DNA of 64,000 nt, from the NCBI GenBank assembly GCA_937973555.1, contig CALJKL010000062.1:1-64000 (forward strand), read 5' to 3'. Positions 8,662 to 18,165 of the stretch are shown piece after piece; position 1 is the first letter of the stretch, and each line of letters opens with the position of its first letter. This DNA is from an uncultured Flavobacteriales bacterium (GTDB lineage Bacteria > Bacteroidota > Bacteroidia > Flavobacteriales > Weeksellaceae). Position numbers and translations under genes: made by a program. The notes under the pieces were generated by a model. That model had not been told where the DNA came from, did no database searches, and was given only the letters and a program-made list of their open reading frames with translations.

Positions 8662-11223
8662 TTACATTGGTGGAATTTGATCTTCGCCACCTCCTTCATT
8701 GCTGTTAATATCTTTTTTCTTCTTTGGTTGTTCTACCTTATCTCCAGATTTAAATCTATAAGTTAAAGTAAGAGCAGCCTGTCTTGGTTGCCATTGCATG
8801 TAAGAATCTCTGAAGCTGTTTTCTGTAAACGTAGAGAATCTCATGGCACGAGTATTGAAAATATCTTGGATGCTGAAGGTTAGTGTTCCATTTCCTTTCC
8901 ATAAAGTTTTAGAGGCTCCAAGGTTTACCGCATACATATCTTTTCTGTTTTGGTATGCCGTTTTTTGTCCTCCTCTGTAGAATCCTTGAAGCTGTACACT
9001 GAAGGTTTTGTCAAATTTAATGGTAGAAGATAATCTTGATCTGGTAGAGAATCCATTTCCGTTAAAGCTTGCTGTTGCCACAGTTGCATTTCCGGATTGG
9101 TCTATCGTATTGTATTGGGTAGTTCCTTTGGTGTTGTAGCCGAATAAGTCTACATTCCCCATAAATTTAAGCCAAGAAGTAACATCAAAATTGAAATTTA
9201 AATCCAAACCAAAGCGATCATCAGATCCTAAATTGATAGGCTTGGTATGGAAAACAATCAGTTGATCATTTCCAATAGTTTCTTTAACGTTATATACCAA
9301 TAATTTTACATCATCTATTTGATGTCTGTAATAAAACGTAGGGTTGATGGTAAATTTCTTTTTGCTGATACTGTACCCCAATTCATATGAATCCACAAAA
9401 GATGGGTTGAGGTCTATATTTCCGTCAAATATATTTTGGTTGTCATTATAGCTTGGGTTAGGAATCATAAACATAGAACGTGGCCTGTCTATCCTTTTAG
9501 AATAATTGATTAAAAGCTGATTGTCTTTTATGATTTCATAACTCAAATAGACGCTTGGAAATACATTGTTGTAGTTTTTAGTTTTAGCAACACTGGTTCC
9601 ACTAAGATTTAGATAATCAATATTTATGTTAGACAATTCATTTCTTAATCCCAACTGATATCCTAATTTTCCTATTTTACTTTTCAACTGAACATATGCG
9701 GCGTTAAACATTTCTTTATAACGTGCATCAAATGTATAGTTATTCAGAAAAGAAAGAGTAGGGTTAGCTGCCGTACTTTGTTGCACATCATTACTATAAT
9801 TGTTTCTGTTGATGTCTATTCTGTAACCGGCTTCCAATTTAGAAACATTTCCAAGAGGTAATTCGTAATCTGCTTTACCTACCAAAGATCTGTTAATATT
9901 TTTTTGGTTAATCAGATTTTCAAGCACAAAAGCCGAATTGTTGGTCTCATTGATTTCACTGTCATTTGTAGAGCGATTTCTTTGAAGGCTTAAAGACAGG
10001 TAGAGGTTATGTCCGTTAGTATTGAATTTGTGATCTAAACCAAAATCTCCTTGGAATGCAAGATTATTGTTGTTTCCTTCATTAATTCTGCTTCTCAAAG
10101 TTTGCGGTACATTGAGATAAGAATTAAGATAGTTGATGTTACCATTTGTATTACTGTCAAAAGTCCTTACTGTACCAGAAGCATTGAAAGCAGTTTTAGG
10201 AGATATATCATACACGAAACCTGTAGAAGCATTATAACTTCTGGTATTGCTTTCGTTTTTTGCATATTGGTGAGATCCTGTAGCAGCACCGTTTTGAGTA
10301 ACATTTTTGTAGATAATGTCTGTAATGTTGGTGTTTTCAGACTCTCTGTATCCGCCGCCGCCATTTAAAAACCATGTAAGGTTTCCTTTTCTCCAACTAA
10401 GATTGGTGTTCAGGTTGCTTTGTGGTAAATATCCTGCTCCTACAGTAAGACTACCGTTGAAGCCCATTTTTTTATTTTTCTTGAGAATGATATTCAAAAT
10501 ACCTGCTGTTCCACTGGCTTCAAATTTTGAAGAAGGGTTAGAGATTACCTCTATTTTTTCTATCTGATCTGCAGGAATACTTTGAAATGCATTAGCGCCA
10601 TCATCTATTCCAAGAAGTGCAGATGGTTTGCCGTTGATTAAGAATTTCACGTTAGAGCTTCCTCTCATAGAAATAGTACCGTCTGTATCTACAGAGATAG
10701 ATGGTACATTTTGCAAAACATCTTGCAAATTTCCACCTTTGCTGATGATGTCTTGGCTTACATCATAGGTTTTCTTATCTAATTCTATTTTGTAAGGTTT
10801 GGTTGCGGCTGTAAGAGTAACACCTTCTATTTCTTTGGTTTTGGTATTGGTGATTTGCTGTTCTGCTTCTATTTTGATGTTTCCTAGAAATGCAGCATTG
10901 CCTATAGTTTTGGTTACAACCAGTTTTTTGAAATTGATAGCTTCTATGGCGACTTCATAATTGCCCGGTACTAAATTTAAGGTAAAGTTTCCTTTATCAT
11001 CGGTAAGGGTAGCATCACTGAAAAGTGCTTTGTTTTCTTTTGTTGTTTTATTGCTGAATGATACTGATGCATAAGGAACAGCATTGTTTTGCCCATCTAC
11101 AATTTTGCCACTGATTTGCTGTTTTTCTTGAGCAAATGCAATGGCTGCTGCTATCAATACAAAGGTTAAACCTAAAAATTTTCTTCTAAAGTGAGTAATG
11201 TTTTCTGTTTGAATCATCTTCAT
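8662..11223 (-). CDS. TonB-dependent receptor-like outer membrane beta-barrel protein
   Basis: An 853-residue outer-membrane protein. A signal peptide (hydrophobic FLGLTFVLIAAAIAFAQ around 15-31) is followed by a carboxypeptidase-regulatory-like domain (ISGKIVDGQNNAVPYASVSF onwards, about 36-115). A plug-like domain follows (ISKGGNLQDVLQNVPSISVDTDGTISMRG split over residues 155-185; LINGKPSALLG), then a long beta-barrel rich in Asn/Tyr strands of the 'outer membrane beta-barrel family' common in Bacteroidetes. The C-terminus is extended by a Lys-rich tail after the last strand (LTLTYRF). The ligand is unknown. An alternative start two codons later (11217) is possible. Three TTTAACAT direct repeats lie upstream. 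Confidence 0.88.
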   Translation of the reverse strand: MKMIQTENITHFRRKFLGLTFVLIAAAIAFAQEKQQISGKIVDGQNNAVPYASVSFSNKTTKENKALFSDATLTDDKGNFTLNLVPGNYEVAIEAINFKKLVVTKTIGNAAFLGNIKIEAEQQITNTKTKEIEGVTLTAATKPYKIELDKKTYDVSQDIISKGGNLQDVLQNVPSISVDTDGTISMRGSSNVKFLINGKPSALLGIDDGANAFQSIPADQIEKIEVISNPSSKFEASGTAGILNIILKKNKKMGFNGSLTVGAGYLPQSNLNTNLSWRKGNLTWFLNGGGGYRESENTNITDIIYKNVTQNGAATGSHQYAKNESNTRSYNASTGFVYDISPKTAFNASGTVRTFDSNTNGNINYLNSYLNVPQTLRSRINEGNNNNLAFQGDFGLDHKFNTNGHNLYLSLSLQRNRSTNDSEINETNNSAFVLENLINQKNINRSLVGKADYELPLGNVSKLEAGYRIDINRNNYSNDVQQSTAANPTLSFLNNYTFDARYKEMFNAAYVQLKSKIGKLGYQLGLRNELSNINIDYLNLSGTSVAKTKNYNNVFPSVYLSYEIIKDNQLLINYSKRIDRPRSMFMIPNPSYNDNQNIFDGNIDLNPSFVDSYELGYSISKKKFTINPTFYYRHQIDDVKLLVYNVKETIGNDQLIVFHTKPINLGSDDRFGLDLNFNFDVTSWLKFMGNVDLFGYNTKGTTQYNTIDQSGNATVATASFNGNGFSTRSRLSSTIKFDKTFSVQLQGFYRGGQKTAYQNRKDMYAVNLGASKTLWKGNGTLTFSIQDIFNTRAMRFSTFTENSFRDSYMQWQPRQAALTLTYRFKSGDKVEQPKKKKDINSNEGGGEDQIPPM

Positions 11224-11241
11224 TTATTTAACGTAATTTCT

Positions 11242-11308
11242 AAAAAGTACTTTATTAGACGCAATTTTTAGGGAAATGTTAAAATTTAAAATGTTAAAGT
11301 ATGTTAAA
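11242..11308 (-). promoter_or_regulatory. promoter region with three TTTAACAT direct repeats
   Basis: Read on the minus strand, the octamer TTTAACAT occurs three times (plus-strand ATGTTAAA at 11276-11283, 11291-11298 and 11301-11308), spaced 15 and 10 nt start to start. A -7-like TACTTTTT lies at 11242-11249, which places the nearest repeat at about -38 to -45 from the predicted start site. Phased direct repeats at that position are typical of OmpR-family response regulator sites; this reading is inference. Confidence 0.45.
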
Positions 11309-12337
11309 CTATTCATTTATCTGTTTTGCATTCAGCCATTCTTGGTAGGCTTTTGCATTTTTGGCATGTTCTGTATCGCTTGCCGTAAATTTGTGATATC
11401 CTAATTTATTAGGATCTGCACACATGAAGATATAATTGTGGTTTTCTGCATTCAATACCGCATCAACAGAAGATTTGTCTACAACACAAATAGGCCCTGG
11501 AGGGATGCCTGCATTGGCGTAAGTGTTATAAGGAGAAGGGGTAGAAAGGTATTTGTATAAAACCCTTTTTATTTCTTTTTTAAAATTTTCTTGTTCGGTA
11601 ATGGCATAGATGACGGTAGGGTCACTTTGAAGTTTCATGCCTTTTTTATAACGATTAAGATAGAGGCCTGCGATGGTTTTTTGCTCATCTGGTTTGCCGC
11701 CAGATTCTTTATAAACAATTGATGCCAGAGCATAAATCTGGTTTCTGCTCAAACCCAGTTTTTTCTCTTTGTCGATGCGTTCTTCAGTCCAGAATTGGTT
11801 GTAATCTGTTTCGAATTTCTTGAAAAAATCTTCAGGTTTCACGGTCCAATAAAACTGATAGGTGTCTGAAAAAAAATAGGGCTTCAAATCTTCTGCAGAA
11901 GAAAGTCCTTTTTCTTTAGCTATTTTGTTGAAACTATTGATGAAGGCTAGAGAATCTGCTTCAGTCTTTCTGGAAACTCTACCGATCATTTGATAAACGG
12001 TACCGAAATCTCCAATTCTGAAGGTGTCTTCGGTTTGGTTTCCTGCCTTTATCATATTCACGAGTCTGTTGTTTCCTGTTCCGGATTCTATTTTATAACG
12101 TCCCGGCTTTATTTTTTTATCCAAATCTTTTTGAAGAGCTACTTCTTCAAAAGCTTTTTTGTCTTTAAGAAATGGGCTAATGGAATCTAAAACCTGATTG
12201 AAGCTTGCCCCTGTAGGAATATAGACGTAGCCTTCTTTGGCTACGTTATTCAGTTTATATTTTTTTAGGAATGTATAGGCAAAATAGCCGCCAATCAACG
12301 CAACAGCTAAGACAATAATGGCAATCGTTTTTTTCAT
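11309..12337 (-). CDS. mltG: endolytic transglycosylase MltG (YceG-like)
   Basis: Inner-membrane lytic transglycosylase that cleaves nascent peptidoglycan and is thought to set strand length. A single N-terminal membrane anchor (residues 4-24) is followed by a LysM-like region and the YceG catalytic domain. The catalytic Glu is E211 in ASIVYKESGGKPDE; also seen are LQSDPTVIYA, SPYNTYANAGIPPGPI and the C-terminal FTASDTEHAKN. The length of 342 residues is normal. It is the last gene of a pnuC-dapF-mltG run on the minus strand with gaps of 44 and 21 nt. No clear terminator follows; the upstream repeats of the next gene begin immediately at its stop codon. Confidence 0.95.
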   Translation of the reverse strand: MKKTIAIIVLAVALIGGYFAYTFLKKYKLNNVAKEGYVYIPTGASFNQVLDSISPFLKDKKAFEEVALQKDLDKKIKPGRYKIESGTGNNRLVNMIKAGNQTEDTFRIGDFGTVYQMIGRVSRKTEADSLAFINSFNKIAKEKGLSSAEDLKPYFFSDTYQFYWTVKPEDFFKKFETDYNQFWTEERIDKEKKLGLSRNQIYALASIVYKESGGKPDEQKTIAGLYLNRYKKGMKLQSDPTVIYAITEQENFKKEIKRVLYKYLSTPSPYNTYANAGIPPGPICVVDKSSVDAVLNAENHNYIFMCADPNKLGYHKFTASDTEHAKNAKAYQEWLNAKQINE

Positions 12338-12358
12338 TTTTTACTTTTGAATTTTTAC

Positions 12359-13132
12359 TTAAATTGTAATTTTCCCTTTGAAAACCTGTTTTGCAGGACC
12401 TTCTAACCAAACGTTTTTGAATCCGTTTTCAGTTTTTTCGGCATATACTTTAAGGTTTCCGCCCAAAACTTTTACCTGAACTTTCTCTTTGTTGTTTTGA
12501 TTCATTAACACCAATGCGCAAGCCGTAACGCCGGTTCCGCAACTGTAGGTTTCGTCTTCTACACCTCGTTCATAGGTTCTTACAAAGATTTGATCATCAT
12601 CTAATTTTTCAACAAAATTCACATTGATACCTTCTTTTTTGAAGATTTCAGAATTCCGAATGTTATAACCGTTTTCGTAAACATTATAATCTTCTACATG
12701 ATCTACAAATTTCACATAATGGGGCGAACCGGTATTGAGCTCGTAATCTTCACCATGAATTTTTAGATTTTCTACATCAATCATTTTCAGTTTTACTGTC
12801 CCAAAATTCATTTCGGCTTCATGCAATCCGTCAATAGCATTAAAGGTGCAACGTTCCTCGAAAATATCTAAAAAATGAGCAAAGGCAACAAGGCATCTTC
12901 CGCCGTTTCCACACATGGTAGATTCGTTTCCGTCTGAATTGTAATACACCATTTTGAAATCTTCATTCTCATCGTTTTCAAGAAGGATAAGACCATCACC
13001 ACCAATGCCAAAACGTCTGTCGCAAAGATGTCTGATGAGTTCTGTTTCTTTAGGAAAGGTAAGGTCTCGGTTGTCTACCATTACAAAATCGTTGCCGGTT
13101 CCCTGATATTTATAAAATTCTATTGTTGTCAT
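12359..13132 (-). CDS. dapF: diaminopimelate epimerase
   Basis: Converts LL- to meso-diaminopimelate for peptidoglycan and lysine synthesis. The two catalytic cysteines are visible: Cys74 in TMCGNGGRC and Cys198 in YSCGTGVTAC. The N-terminal KYQGTGNDFVMVDNRD block is typical. At 257 residues it is a little shorter than E. coli DapF (274). It is cotranscribed with mltG, another peptidoglycan gene, 21 nt downstream, and preceded by pnuC. Confidence 0.96.
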   Translation of the reverse strand: MTTIEFYKYQGTGNDFVMVDNRDLTFPKETELIRHLCDRRFGIGGDGLILLENDENEDFKMVYYNSDGNESTMCGNGGRCLVAFAHFLDIFEERCTFNAIDGLHEAEMNFGTVKLKMIDVENLKIHGEDYELNTGSPHYVKFVDHVEDYNVYENGYNIRNSEIFKKEGINVNFVEKLDDDQIFVRTYERGVEDETYSCGTGVTACALVLMNQNNKEKVQVKVLGGNLKVYAEKTENGFKNVWLEGPAKQVFKGKITI

Positions 13133-13176
13133 AATAATGAATGAGATTGCAAATTTACGATTAAAACAACGTAAAA

Positions 13177-13869
13177 CTAAATGGAAAGTTTATTTATATC
13201 TATTCTTTTTATCGAATTCTTCCATTCAATATAGCCTAAAACTGCCATGGCGGTAAATACCAAATACTGAATAGATGTAATGCCCAAACCTTTATAGATA
13301 AACATAGGAATACAGATAAGATCTCCCACAATCCAAAAAATCCAATTTTCTATTTTTTGTTTGGCCATTAACCACATTCCTACTAAAAAAATAGACGTGG
13401 TAAATACATCGAGCCAATTGGCCCAGTCGAGGTGTGCAAAACCCAGTTGCGATTTTATATCTTCAGTCAATATAAAATGATTATTAATGAAAGGTTTATA
13501 ATAATAGACAAAAGCCACCAAGCCTAATGAAAGCAAAAACAGCACGAATGAAATATGCCATTGTTTTTTATTGGCCCAAGAAACATCTACATGCACATGA
13601 TCTACAGAACTTTTATACCAAAGTACCCATCCGTATACGCTCATGATGGTGTAGTAGATATTAATCATACAATCTCCCAAAAGCCCGAAAACAAAAAGGA
13701 TGTAGACGTACAATGCCGTAGAAATAATGCCTGTGGGATATACCCAAATGTTTTTTTTGATGGAAAAATAAACGCTGAGCAAACCGAAAACGGCAGCCGT
13801 TGTTTCCAGTAAAATCTGTGCTGTGGTATAGGTTTCGTATGGCTTTAGAAATAGATCGTATAAATTCAT
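13177..13869 (-). CDS. pnuC: nicotinamide riboside transporter PnuC
   Basis: An integral membrane protein of 230 residues with about seven hydrophobic segments. The PnuC hallmarks are present: WVYPTGIISTALYVYILF in the first half, and WANWLDVFTTSIFLVGMWLM with ENWIFWIVGDLICIPMFIYKG in the second, containing the conserved Trp, Asn and Asp residues that line the substrate site. It imports nicotinamide riboside (or a related vitamin) for NAD synthesis; substrate assignment rests on the family alone. It is first in the pnuC-dapF-mltG unit. A TACTTTTG element ends 5 nt before the ATG, so the mRNA may be leaderless. Confidence 0.9.
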   Translation of the reverse strand: MNLYDLFLKPYETYTTAQILLETTAAVFGLLSVYFSIKKNIWVYPTGIISTALYVYILFVFGLLGDCMINIYYTIMSVYGWVLWYKSSVDHVHVDVSWANKKQWHISFVLFLLSLGLVAFVYYYKPFINNHFILTEDIKSQLGFAHLDWANWLDVFTTSIFLVGMWLMAKQKIENWIFWIVGDLICIPMFIYKGLGITSIQYLVFTAMAVLGYIEWKNSIKRIDINKLSI

Positions 13870-13874
13870 ATAGT

Positions 13875-13882
13875 CAAAAGTA
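13875..13882 (-). promoter_or_regulatory. -7 promoter element of pnuC
   Basis: Read on the minus strand the sequence is TACTTTTG, an exact match to TAnnTTTG, with 5 nt between it and the pnuC ATG. No convincing TTTG is seen at the -33 position. Transcription would start at or just before the start codon. Confidence 0.4.
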
Positions 13883-14002
13883 AGGCTTTTTGTCTAAACC
13901 AGAATTTTTTAAATGAATTAGCAGATTTGTAATTATAAAAAGTATATATGCTTTTTTTTAAATAAAATTATGGCAAAAGAGTTAATAGTTGCCAAAATTT
14001 TA

Positions 14003-14010
14003 TATTTTTG
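14003..14010 (+). promoter_or_regulatory. -7 promoter element of the APC permease gene
   Basis: TATTTTTG matches TAnnTTTG 30 nt upstream of the ATG at 14041. A -33 TTTG is not evident. The 13883-14040 gap is otherwise AT-rich with no other signal that I can name. Confidence 0.35.
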
Positions 14011-14040
14011 GAAATCTTAAAAATCAACAAATAAAATATT

Positions 14041-15591
14041 ATGTCGAAAATTTGGACTAAAAAACCTATCAGCGCATTTGAAGCTGATATGAAGAAAAGC
14101 CAACTGAAAAGGGTATTAGACAAATGGAGTCTTACCGCTATTGGTATCGGAGCAATTATTGGGGGAGGGATATTTGTATTGACGGGAACTGGTGCGTATT
14201 ATCATGCAGGTCCTGCTTTGGCCCTTTCTTTTGTCATTGCAGGTATAGCCTGTGTTTTTGCTGCTTTGTGTTATTCTGAATTTGCTTCAATCTTGCCAGT
14301 TGAAGGTTCTGCATATGCATATGCATATGGAACTATCGGTGAAATTTTTGCCTGGATTATCGGTTGGGGACTTATTCTAGAATATGCTATGGGTTCTATG
14401 ACGGTGGCTGTAGCATGGTCCGGATATTTCAATAAATTGCTTAAAATGTTTGGACTGCATTTACCAGAGTGGTTAACATCTGACCCTTTCAGCTACACAG
14501 GAGAAGGTTTCTCTATGAACTTACCTGCTTTACTGATTGTATTGTTTGTAATCTCTATTTTGGTAAGAGGTACCAAAGGGGCTTCTAAAGCCAATAACTT
14601 TATTGTTACACTTAAGGTGTCTGCTGTAATTTTTGTAATTATTGCAGGTGCTTTCTTTATATTGCCAGAAAACTGGACGCCATTTATTCCGGCTCCAGAA
14701 ATGGTAAAAGATGGGGATATTTTAAAAGAAGCGTATGGCTGGAAAGGAGTAATCTCTGGAGCAGCAGCTATCTTTTTTGCCTATGTAGGTTTTGATGCTG
14801 TTTCTACCCAAGCAGGTGAGGCCATTAATCCTAAAAAAGATGTTCCTTTTGCAATTGTAGCTTCATTGTTAATCTGTACACTTTTATATATCTTGGTGTC
14901 ATTGGTATTAACAGGAATGATGCATTATTCAGACTTCAATCCGCAAGGACAATACCCTGATGCTATCAAAGCGCCTGTAGCTTATGCTTTTGAAATTGCT
15001 AGTAAAACACAAACCGGAATGATGCAGACCCTTACAAGTGGTGCTGGTTATATTATCACCGTTGCTGCAACTATAGGGTTAATTTCTGTATTAATGGTAA
15101 TGATTATGGGGCAATCTAGAATTTTCTTGGGAATGTCTAAAGACGGTTTAATTCCTAAAATGTTTTCTGTTGTAGATCCTAATGCAGGAGTGCCACGTAA
15201 AAACTTGATGATTTTAGGCGGATTAATTTCTACTGTTGCTGCTTTTACCCCAATCAATAAATTGGCGGATATGACTAGTTTTGGGACATTGTTTGCCTTC
15301 ACTATGGTATGTATTGCCGTTTGGGTGTTAAGAAAAAGAGAACCGAACTTGCAGAGAAATTTCAAAGTGCCTGCATTGCCAGTGATTGCTACGCTAGGTA
15401 TTTTAATCAATGTATATTTAATCTTCAATTTAAGTTGGGAAGCGCAGGCTTTATCATTTAGCTGGTTGATCATAGGGATGTTTGTGTATTTCTTATATAG
15501 TATTAAAAACAGTAATCTGCACAAAAAAGAATTTGGCGAAACCTTCAAGGCAGAACAAGAGCCTTTAGAAGGAGTAGATTTAGATTCTTAA
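14041..15591 (+). CDS. APC superfamily amino acid permease (YfnA/CAT type)
   Basis: A membrane transporter of 516 residues with 12 or more hydrophobic segments. The substrate-binding helix motif IGIGAIIGGGIFVLTG (residues 35-50) and the following AGPALALSFVIAG are typical of the cationic amino acid transporter branch, as are FAYVGFDAVSTQAGEAINPKKDVP near 248 and GTLFAFTMVCIAVWVLRKREP near 420. It probably imports an amino acid with protons; the specific substrate cannot be deduced. It is monocistronic, with a terminator immediately downstream. Confidence 0.92.
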   Translation: MSKIWTKKPISAFEADMKKSQLKRVLDKWSLTAIGIGAIIGGGIFVLTGTGAYYHAGPALALSFVIAGIACVFAALCYSEFASILPVEGSAYAYAYGTIGEIFAWIIGWGLILEYAMGSMTVAVAWSGYFNKLLKMFGLHLPEWLTSDPFSYTGEGFSMNLPALLIVLFVISILVRGTKGASKANNFIVTLKVSAVIFVIIAGAFFILPENWTPFIPAPEMVKDGDILKEAYGWKGVISGAAAIFFAYVGFDAVSTQAGEAINPKKDVPFAIVASLLICTLLYILVSLVLTGMMHYSDFNPQGQYPDAIKAPVAYAFEIASKTQTGMMQTLTSGAGYIITVAATIGLISVLMVMIMGQSRIFLGMSKDGLIPKMFSVVDPNAGVPRKNLMILGGLISTVAAFTPINKLADMTSFGTLFAFTMVCIAVWVLRKREPNLQRNFKVPALPVIATLGILINVYLIFNLSWEAQALSFSWLIIGMFVYFLYSIKNSNLHKKEFGETFKAEQEPLEGVDLDS

Positions 15592-15599
15592 TAAAATAA

Positions 15600-15625
15600 A
15601 ATCCCACAGTTTTGTGGGATTTTTT
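15600..15625 (+). terminator. intrinsic terminator of the APC permease gene
   Basis: The perfect stem AATCCCACA / TGTGGGATT (15600-15608 and 15613-15621) has loop GTTT and is followed by a T-run. Confidence 0.9.
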
Positions 15626-15646
15626 ATTTTTGAAAAAAAAATAGAG

Positions 15647-16675
15647 ATGAGAAAGTATTTTCTGTTTCAATTGTTTGTTATTGCTTCTTTTTCCTTTGGG
15701 CAAAAGTTGACTTTCCAAACGTTACTAAAAGACAAAATCAGCATTAGAGCCATTCAGGTATGGGATGATAAGGTATATTATGCCGGTACGGATTCTAAAT
15801 TTGGGTATGCCAGTTTAAAAGATACTTTGGATAAAAAGCAGATTAAACTTTCTGAAGATAAATTGCAATTCAGAACTTTGTCTCAAGATCATGAAAATTT
15901 TTATGCCATCAATATAGGCAGCCCTGCAAATTTTTACCAAATCAATAAGAATACATTTGAGTATAAAGTCATTCATAAAGACGAAACAAAAAATGCATTT
16001 TATGATGTACTGTATTTTTATAAAAACAAATTTTACACATTCAGTGATCCAGAGAGCACTCTGAATTTAAAATTGGCTGAATTTTCGGTTTATAACAAGC
16101 AGTTTCATTCTAAGTACTTTTCTGACTATAAAATGAATGAAGGTGAAGCAGCATTTGCTGCAAGCAATAGTAATATTTCAGCAAAAGGAAATTTTGTTTG
16201 GTTGGCAACCGGAGGAAAAAGTTCTAGAATTTTTAGATTGAATTTGAAAACTCAAAAAATAGAAGTCTTCAAGACGTCTTTCATTCAAGGAACTGCTTCC
16301 CAAGGCATCTATTCCATTGATTTTCATGATACAAAATTTGGGATTGCTGTTGGGGGAGATTACACCAAGCAAGCCGAAAACATCAACAATATCGCCACTA
16401 CTCATGATGGTGGGGTAACTTGGCAAATAGAGGCTTCCGGAAAAAATGGGGGATATAAAACGTGTGTGAAGTTCAGGCCGGGATCAAAAGGAAAAGAAAT
16501 CATTGCGGTAGGCGACCAAAACATTGAATTTTCAAATGATTATGGTAAAACCTGGACCACGATTTCAGAAGAGAAAAATCTTTACATCTGCGAGTGGGTC
16601 AATAAAAATACATTGGTTTTTGCAGGAAAGGATAAGATTTTGAAAGCATCTATTTCAGATATTTCAAAAAAATAA
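15647..16675 (+). CDS. secreted BNR/YCF48-like beta-propeller protein
   Basis: A protein of 342 residues from the ATG at 15647. That start gives a signal peptide (MRKYFLFQLFVIASFSFGQ); an ATG 33 nt earlier is in frame but lies inside the terminator of the previous gene. The body consists of repeated four-stranded blades with Asp-box-like turns (THDGGVTWQIEASG near 255 and SNDYGKTWTTIS near 300), as in sialidase/photosystem-stability-factor-like propellers. Such proteins are often annotated 'oxidoreductase' in Bacteroidetes, without evidence of that activity. No catalytic residues are recognised. It is probably periplasmic or surface located. Confidence 0.8.
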   Translation: MRKYFLFQLFVIASFSFGQKLTFQTLLKDKISIRAIQVWDDKVYYAGTDSKFGYASLKDTLDKKQIKLSEDKLQFRTLSQDHENFYAINIGSPANFYQINKNTFEYKVIHKDETKNAFYDVLYFYKNKFYTFSDPESTLNLKLAEFSVYNKQFHSKYFSDYKMNEGEAAFAASNSNISAKGNFVWLATGGKSSRIFRLNLKTQKIEVFKTSFIQGTASQGIYSIDFHDTKFGIAVGGDYTKQAENINNIATTHDGGVTWQIEASGKNGGYKTCVKFRPGSKGKEIIAVGDQNIEFSNDYGKTWTTISEEKNLYICEWVNKNTLVFAGKDKILKASISDISKK

Positions 16676-16732
16676 AACTTTATCCTTCATAATTCATGGT
16701 ACATCACTAATTTTGCAGTCTTAAAAAGAGAA

Positions 16733-18091
16733 ATGAATTCACTCATCAATAAATACAATATCCCGGGACCAAGATATACGTCTTATCCTACAGTGCCTTA
16801 TTGGGATGAAGCGGCTTTTACTTCAGAAGCATGGCAACAGACGGTTATTCGTTCTTTTAACGAAAGCAATTCAGAAGAAGGGATTTCTATATATATCCAC
16901 CTTCCGTTTTGTGAACAACTGTGTACGTTTTGTGCCTGTCACAAGCGTATTACCAAGCAACATTCTGTAGAGACGCCTTATCTAGAAAGTGTTTTGAAAG
17001 AATGGAATCTGTATTTGAATTTGTTTGAAGAAAAACCAAAACTCAAAGAATTGCATTTGGGGGGTGGAACGCCTACTTTTTTCTCTCCTCAAAATTTGAA
17101 AATTTTATTGGAAGGAATTTTCAATACGGTAGAAATTGCCGAAAATCCGGAATTTTCTTTTGAAGGTCATCCTAATAATACCACCAAAGAACATCTTCAG
17201 ACCCTTTATGATTTGGGTTTCAGGAGATGCAGTTTTGGAGTGCAGGATTATGATGAAAAAGTACAGAAAGCCATCAACAGAATTCAGCCTTTTGAAAATG
17301 TAAAAAGGGTAACAGAATGGGCTAGGGAAATAGGCTACAGAAGTGTTTCTCATGATTTGGTGTTTGGATTGCCGCATCAGACTTGGGATGCCATGGAATT
17401 TACCATCAGAAAAACGTTGGAACTGAAGCCAGATCGTTTGGCGTTTTACTCTTATGCCCATGTGCCATGGATAAAAGGCGTAGGACAGCGTGGTTTTGAT
17501 GAAAACGATTTGCCAAGTGGCGAAGAAAAGAGAAAACTTTACGAAAACGGTAAAAAACTCTTACAAGATTTAGGGTATATAGAAGTGGGAATGGATCATT
17601 TTTCTTTGCCTGAGGATGATTTGTATCAATCATTGCTTAATAAAAAATTGCACAGAAACTTCATGGGATATACCTCTACCAGTACCCAATTGATGATCGG
17701 GTTGGGGATGAGTGCCATTTCAGATTCTTGGTATGGCTTTGCCCAAAATGATAAGACTGTAGAAGAATATCAAAAAAGAGTGGAAGAAGACAATATACCG
17801 GTTTTCCGTGGACATATTTTGAACGAAGAAGATTTAATCGTCAGAAGACATATCCTGAATCTAATGTGTCAGTTGGAAACGAAATTTACGCCTGAAAATA
17901 CTTTTGCTGAATTGCCTGAAGCCTTACATAAATTAAAAGAAATGGAGGAAGACGGCTTGGTAAAAATTTCTAAAAACGAAATTAAAATCACCGAAAAAGG
18001 AAGAGTCTTTACCCGTAATGTGGCGATGGCTTTTGATCTAAGGATGATGCGAAAACAACCGGAAACAAGATTGTTTTCTATGACAGTTTAA
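16733..18091 (+). CDS. hemN: oxygen-independent coproporphyrinogen III oxidase
   Basis: Radical SAM enzyme of haem synthesis that decarboxylates coproporphyrinogen III to protoporphyrinogen IX without oxygen. The cluster motif is intact: Cys60, Cys64 and Cys67 plus the extra Cys69 characteristic of true HemN (FCEQLCTFCACH). Also present are the N-terminal YNIPGPRYTSYPT block, the HLGGGTPTFFS glycine motif and SFGVQDYDEKVQKAINRIQ. The length of 452 residues matches HemN rather than the shorter HemW paralogue. A TAATTTTG -7 element lies at 16708-16715. Confidence 0.96.
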   Translation: MNSLINKYNIPGPRYTSYPTVPYWDEAAFTSEAWQQTVIRSFNESNSEEGISIYIHLPFCEQLCTFCACHKRITKQHSVETPYLESVLKEWNLYLNLFEEKPKLKELHLGGGTPTFFSPQNLKILLEGIFNTVEIAENPEFSFEGHPNNTTKEHLQTLYDLGFRRCSFGVQDYDEKVQKAINRIQPFENVKRVTEWAREIGYRSVSHDLVFGLPHQTWDAMEFTIRKTLELKPDRLAFYSYAHVPWIKGVGQRGFDENDLPSGEEKRKLYENGKKLLQDLGYIEVGMDHFSLPEDDLYQSLLNKKLHRNFMGYTSTSTQLMIGLGMSAISDSWYGFAQNDKTVEEYQKRVEEDNIPVFRGHILNEEDLIVRRHILNLMCQLETKFTPENTFAELPEALHKLKEMEEDGLVKISKNEIKITEKGRVFTRNVAMAFDLRMMRKQPETRLFSMTV

Positions 18092-18110
18092 TAATAATTT
18101 ATAAAATATG

Positions 18111-18142
18111 AAGCCAAATCAACAATGATTTGGCTTTTTTTG
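18111..18142 (+). terminator. intrinsic terminator of hemN
   Basis: The 11-bp perfect stem AAGCCAAATCA / TGATTTGGCTT (18111-18121 and 18126-18136) has loop ACAA and a T-run. Confidence 0.9.
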
Positions 18143-18165
18143 TATTTTTATCAAAATTATTAAAT

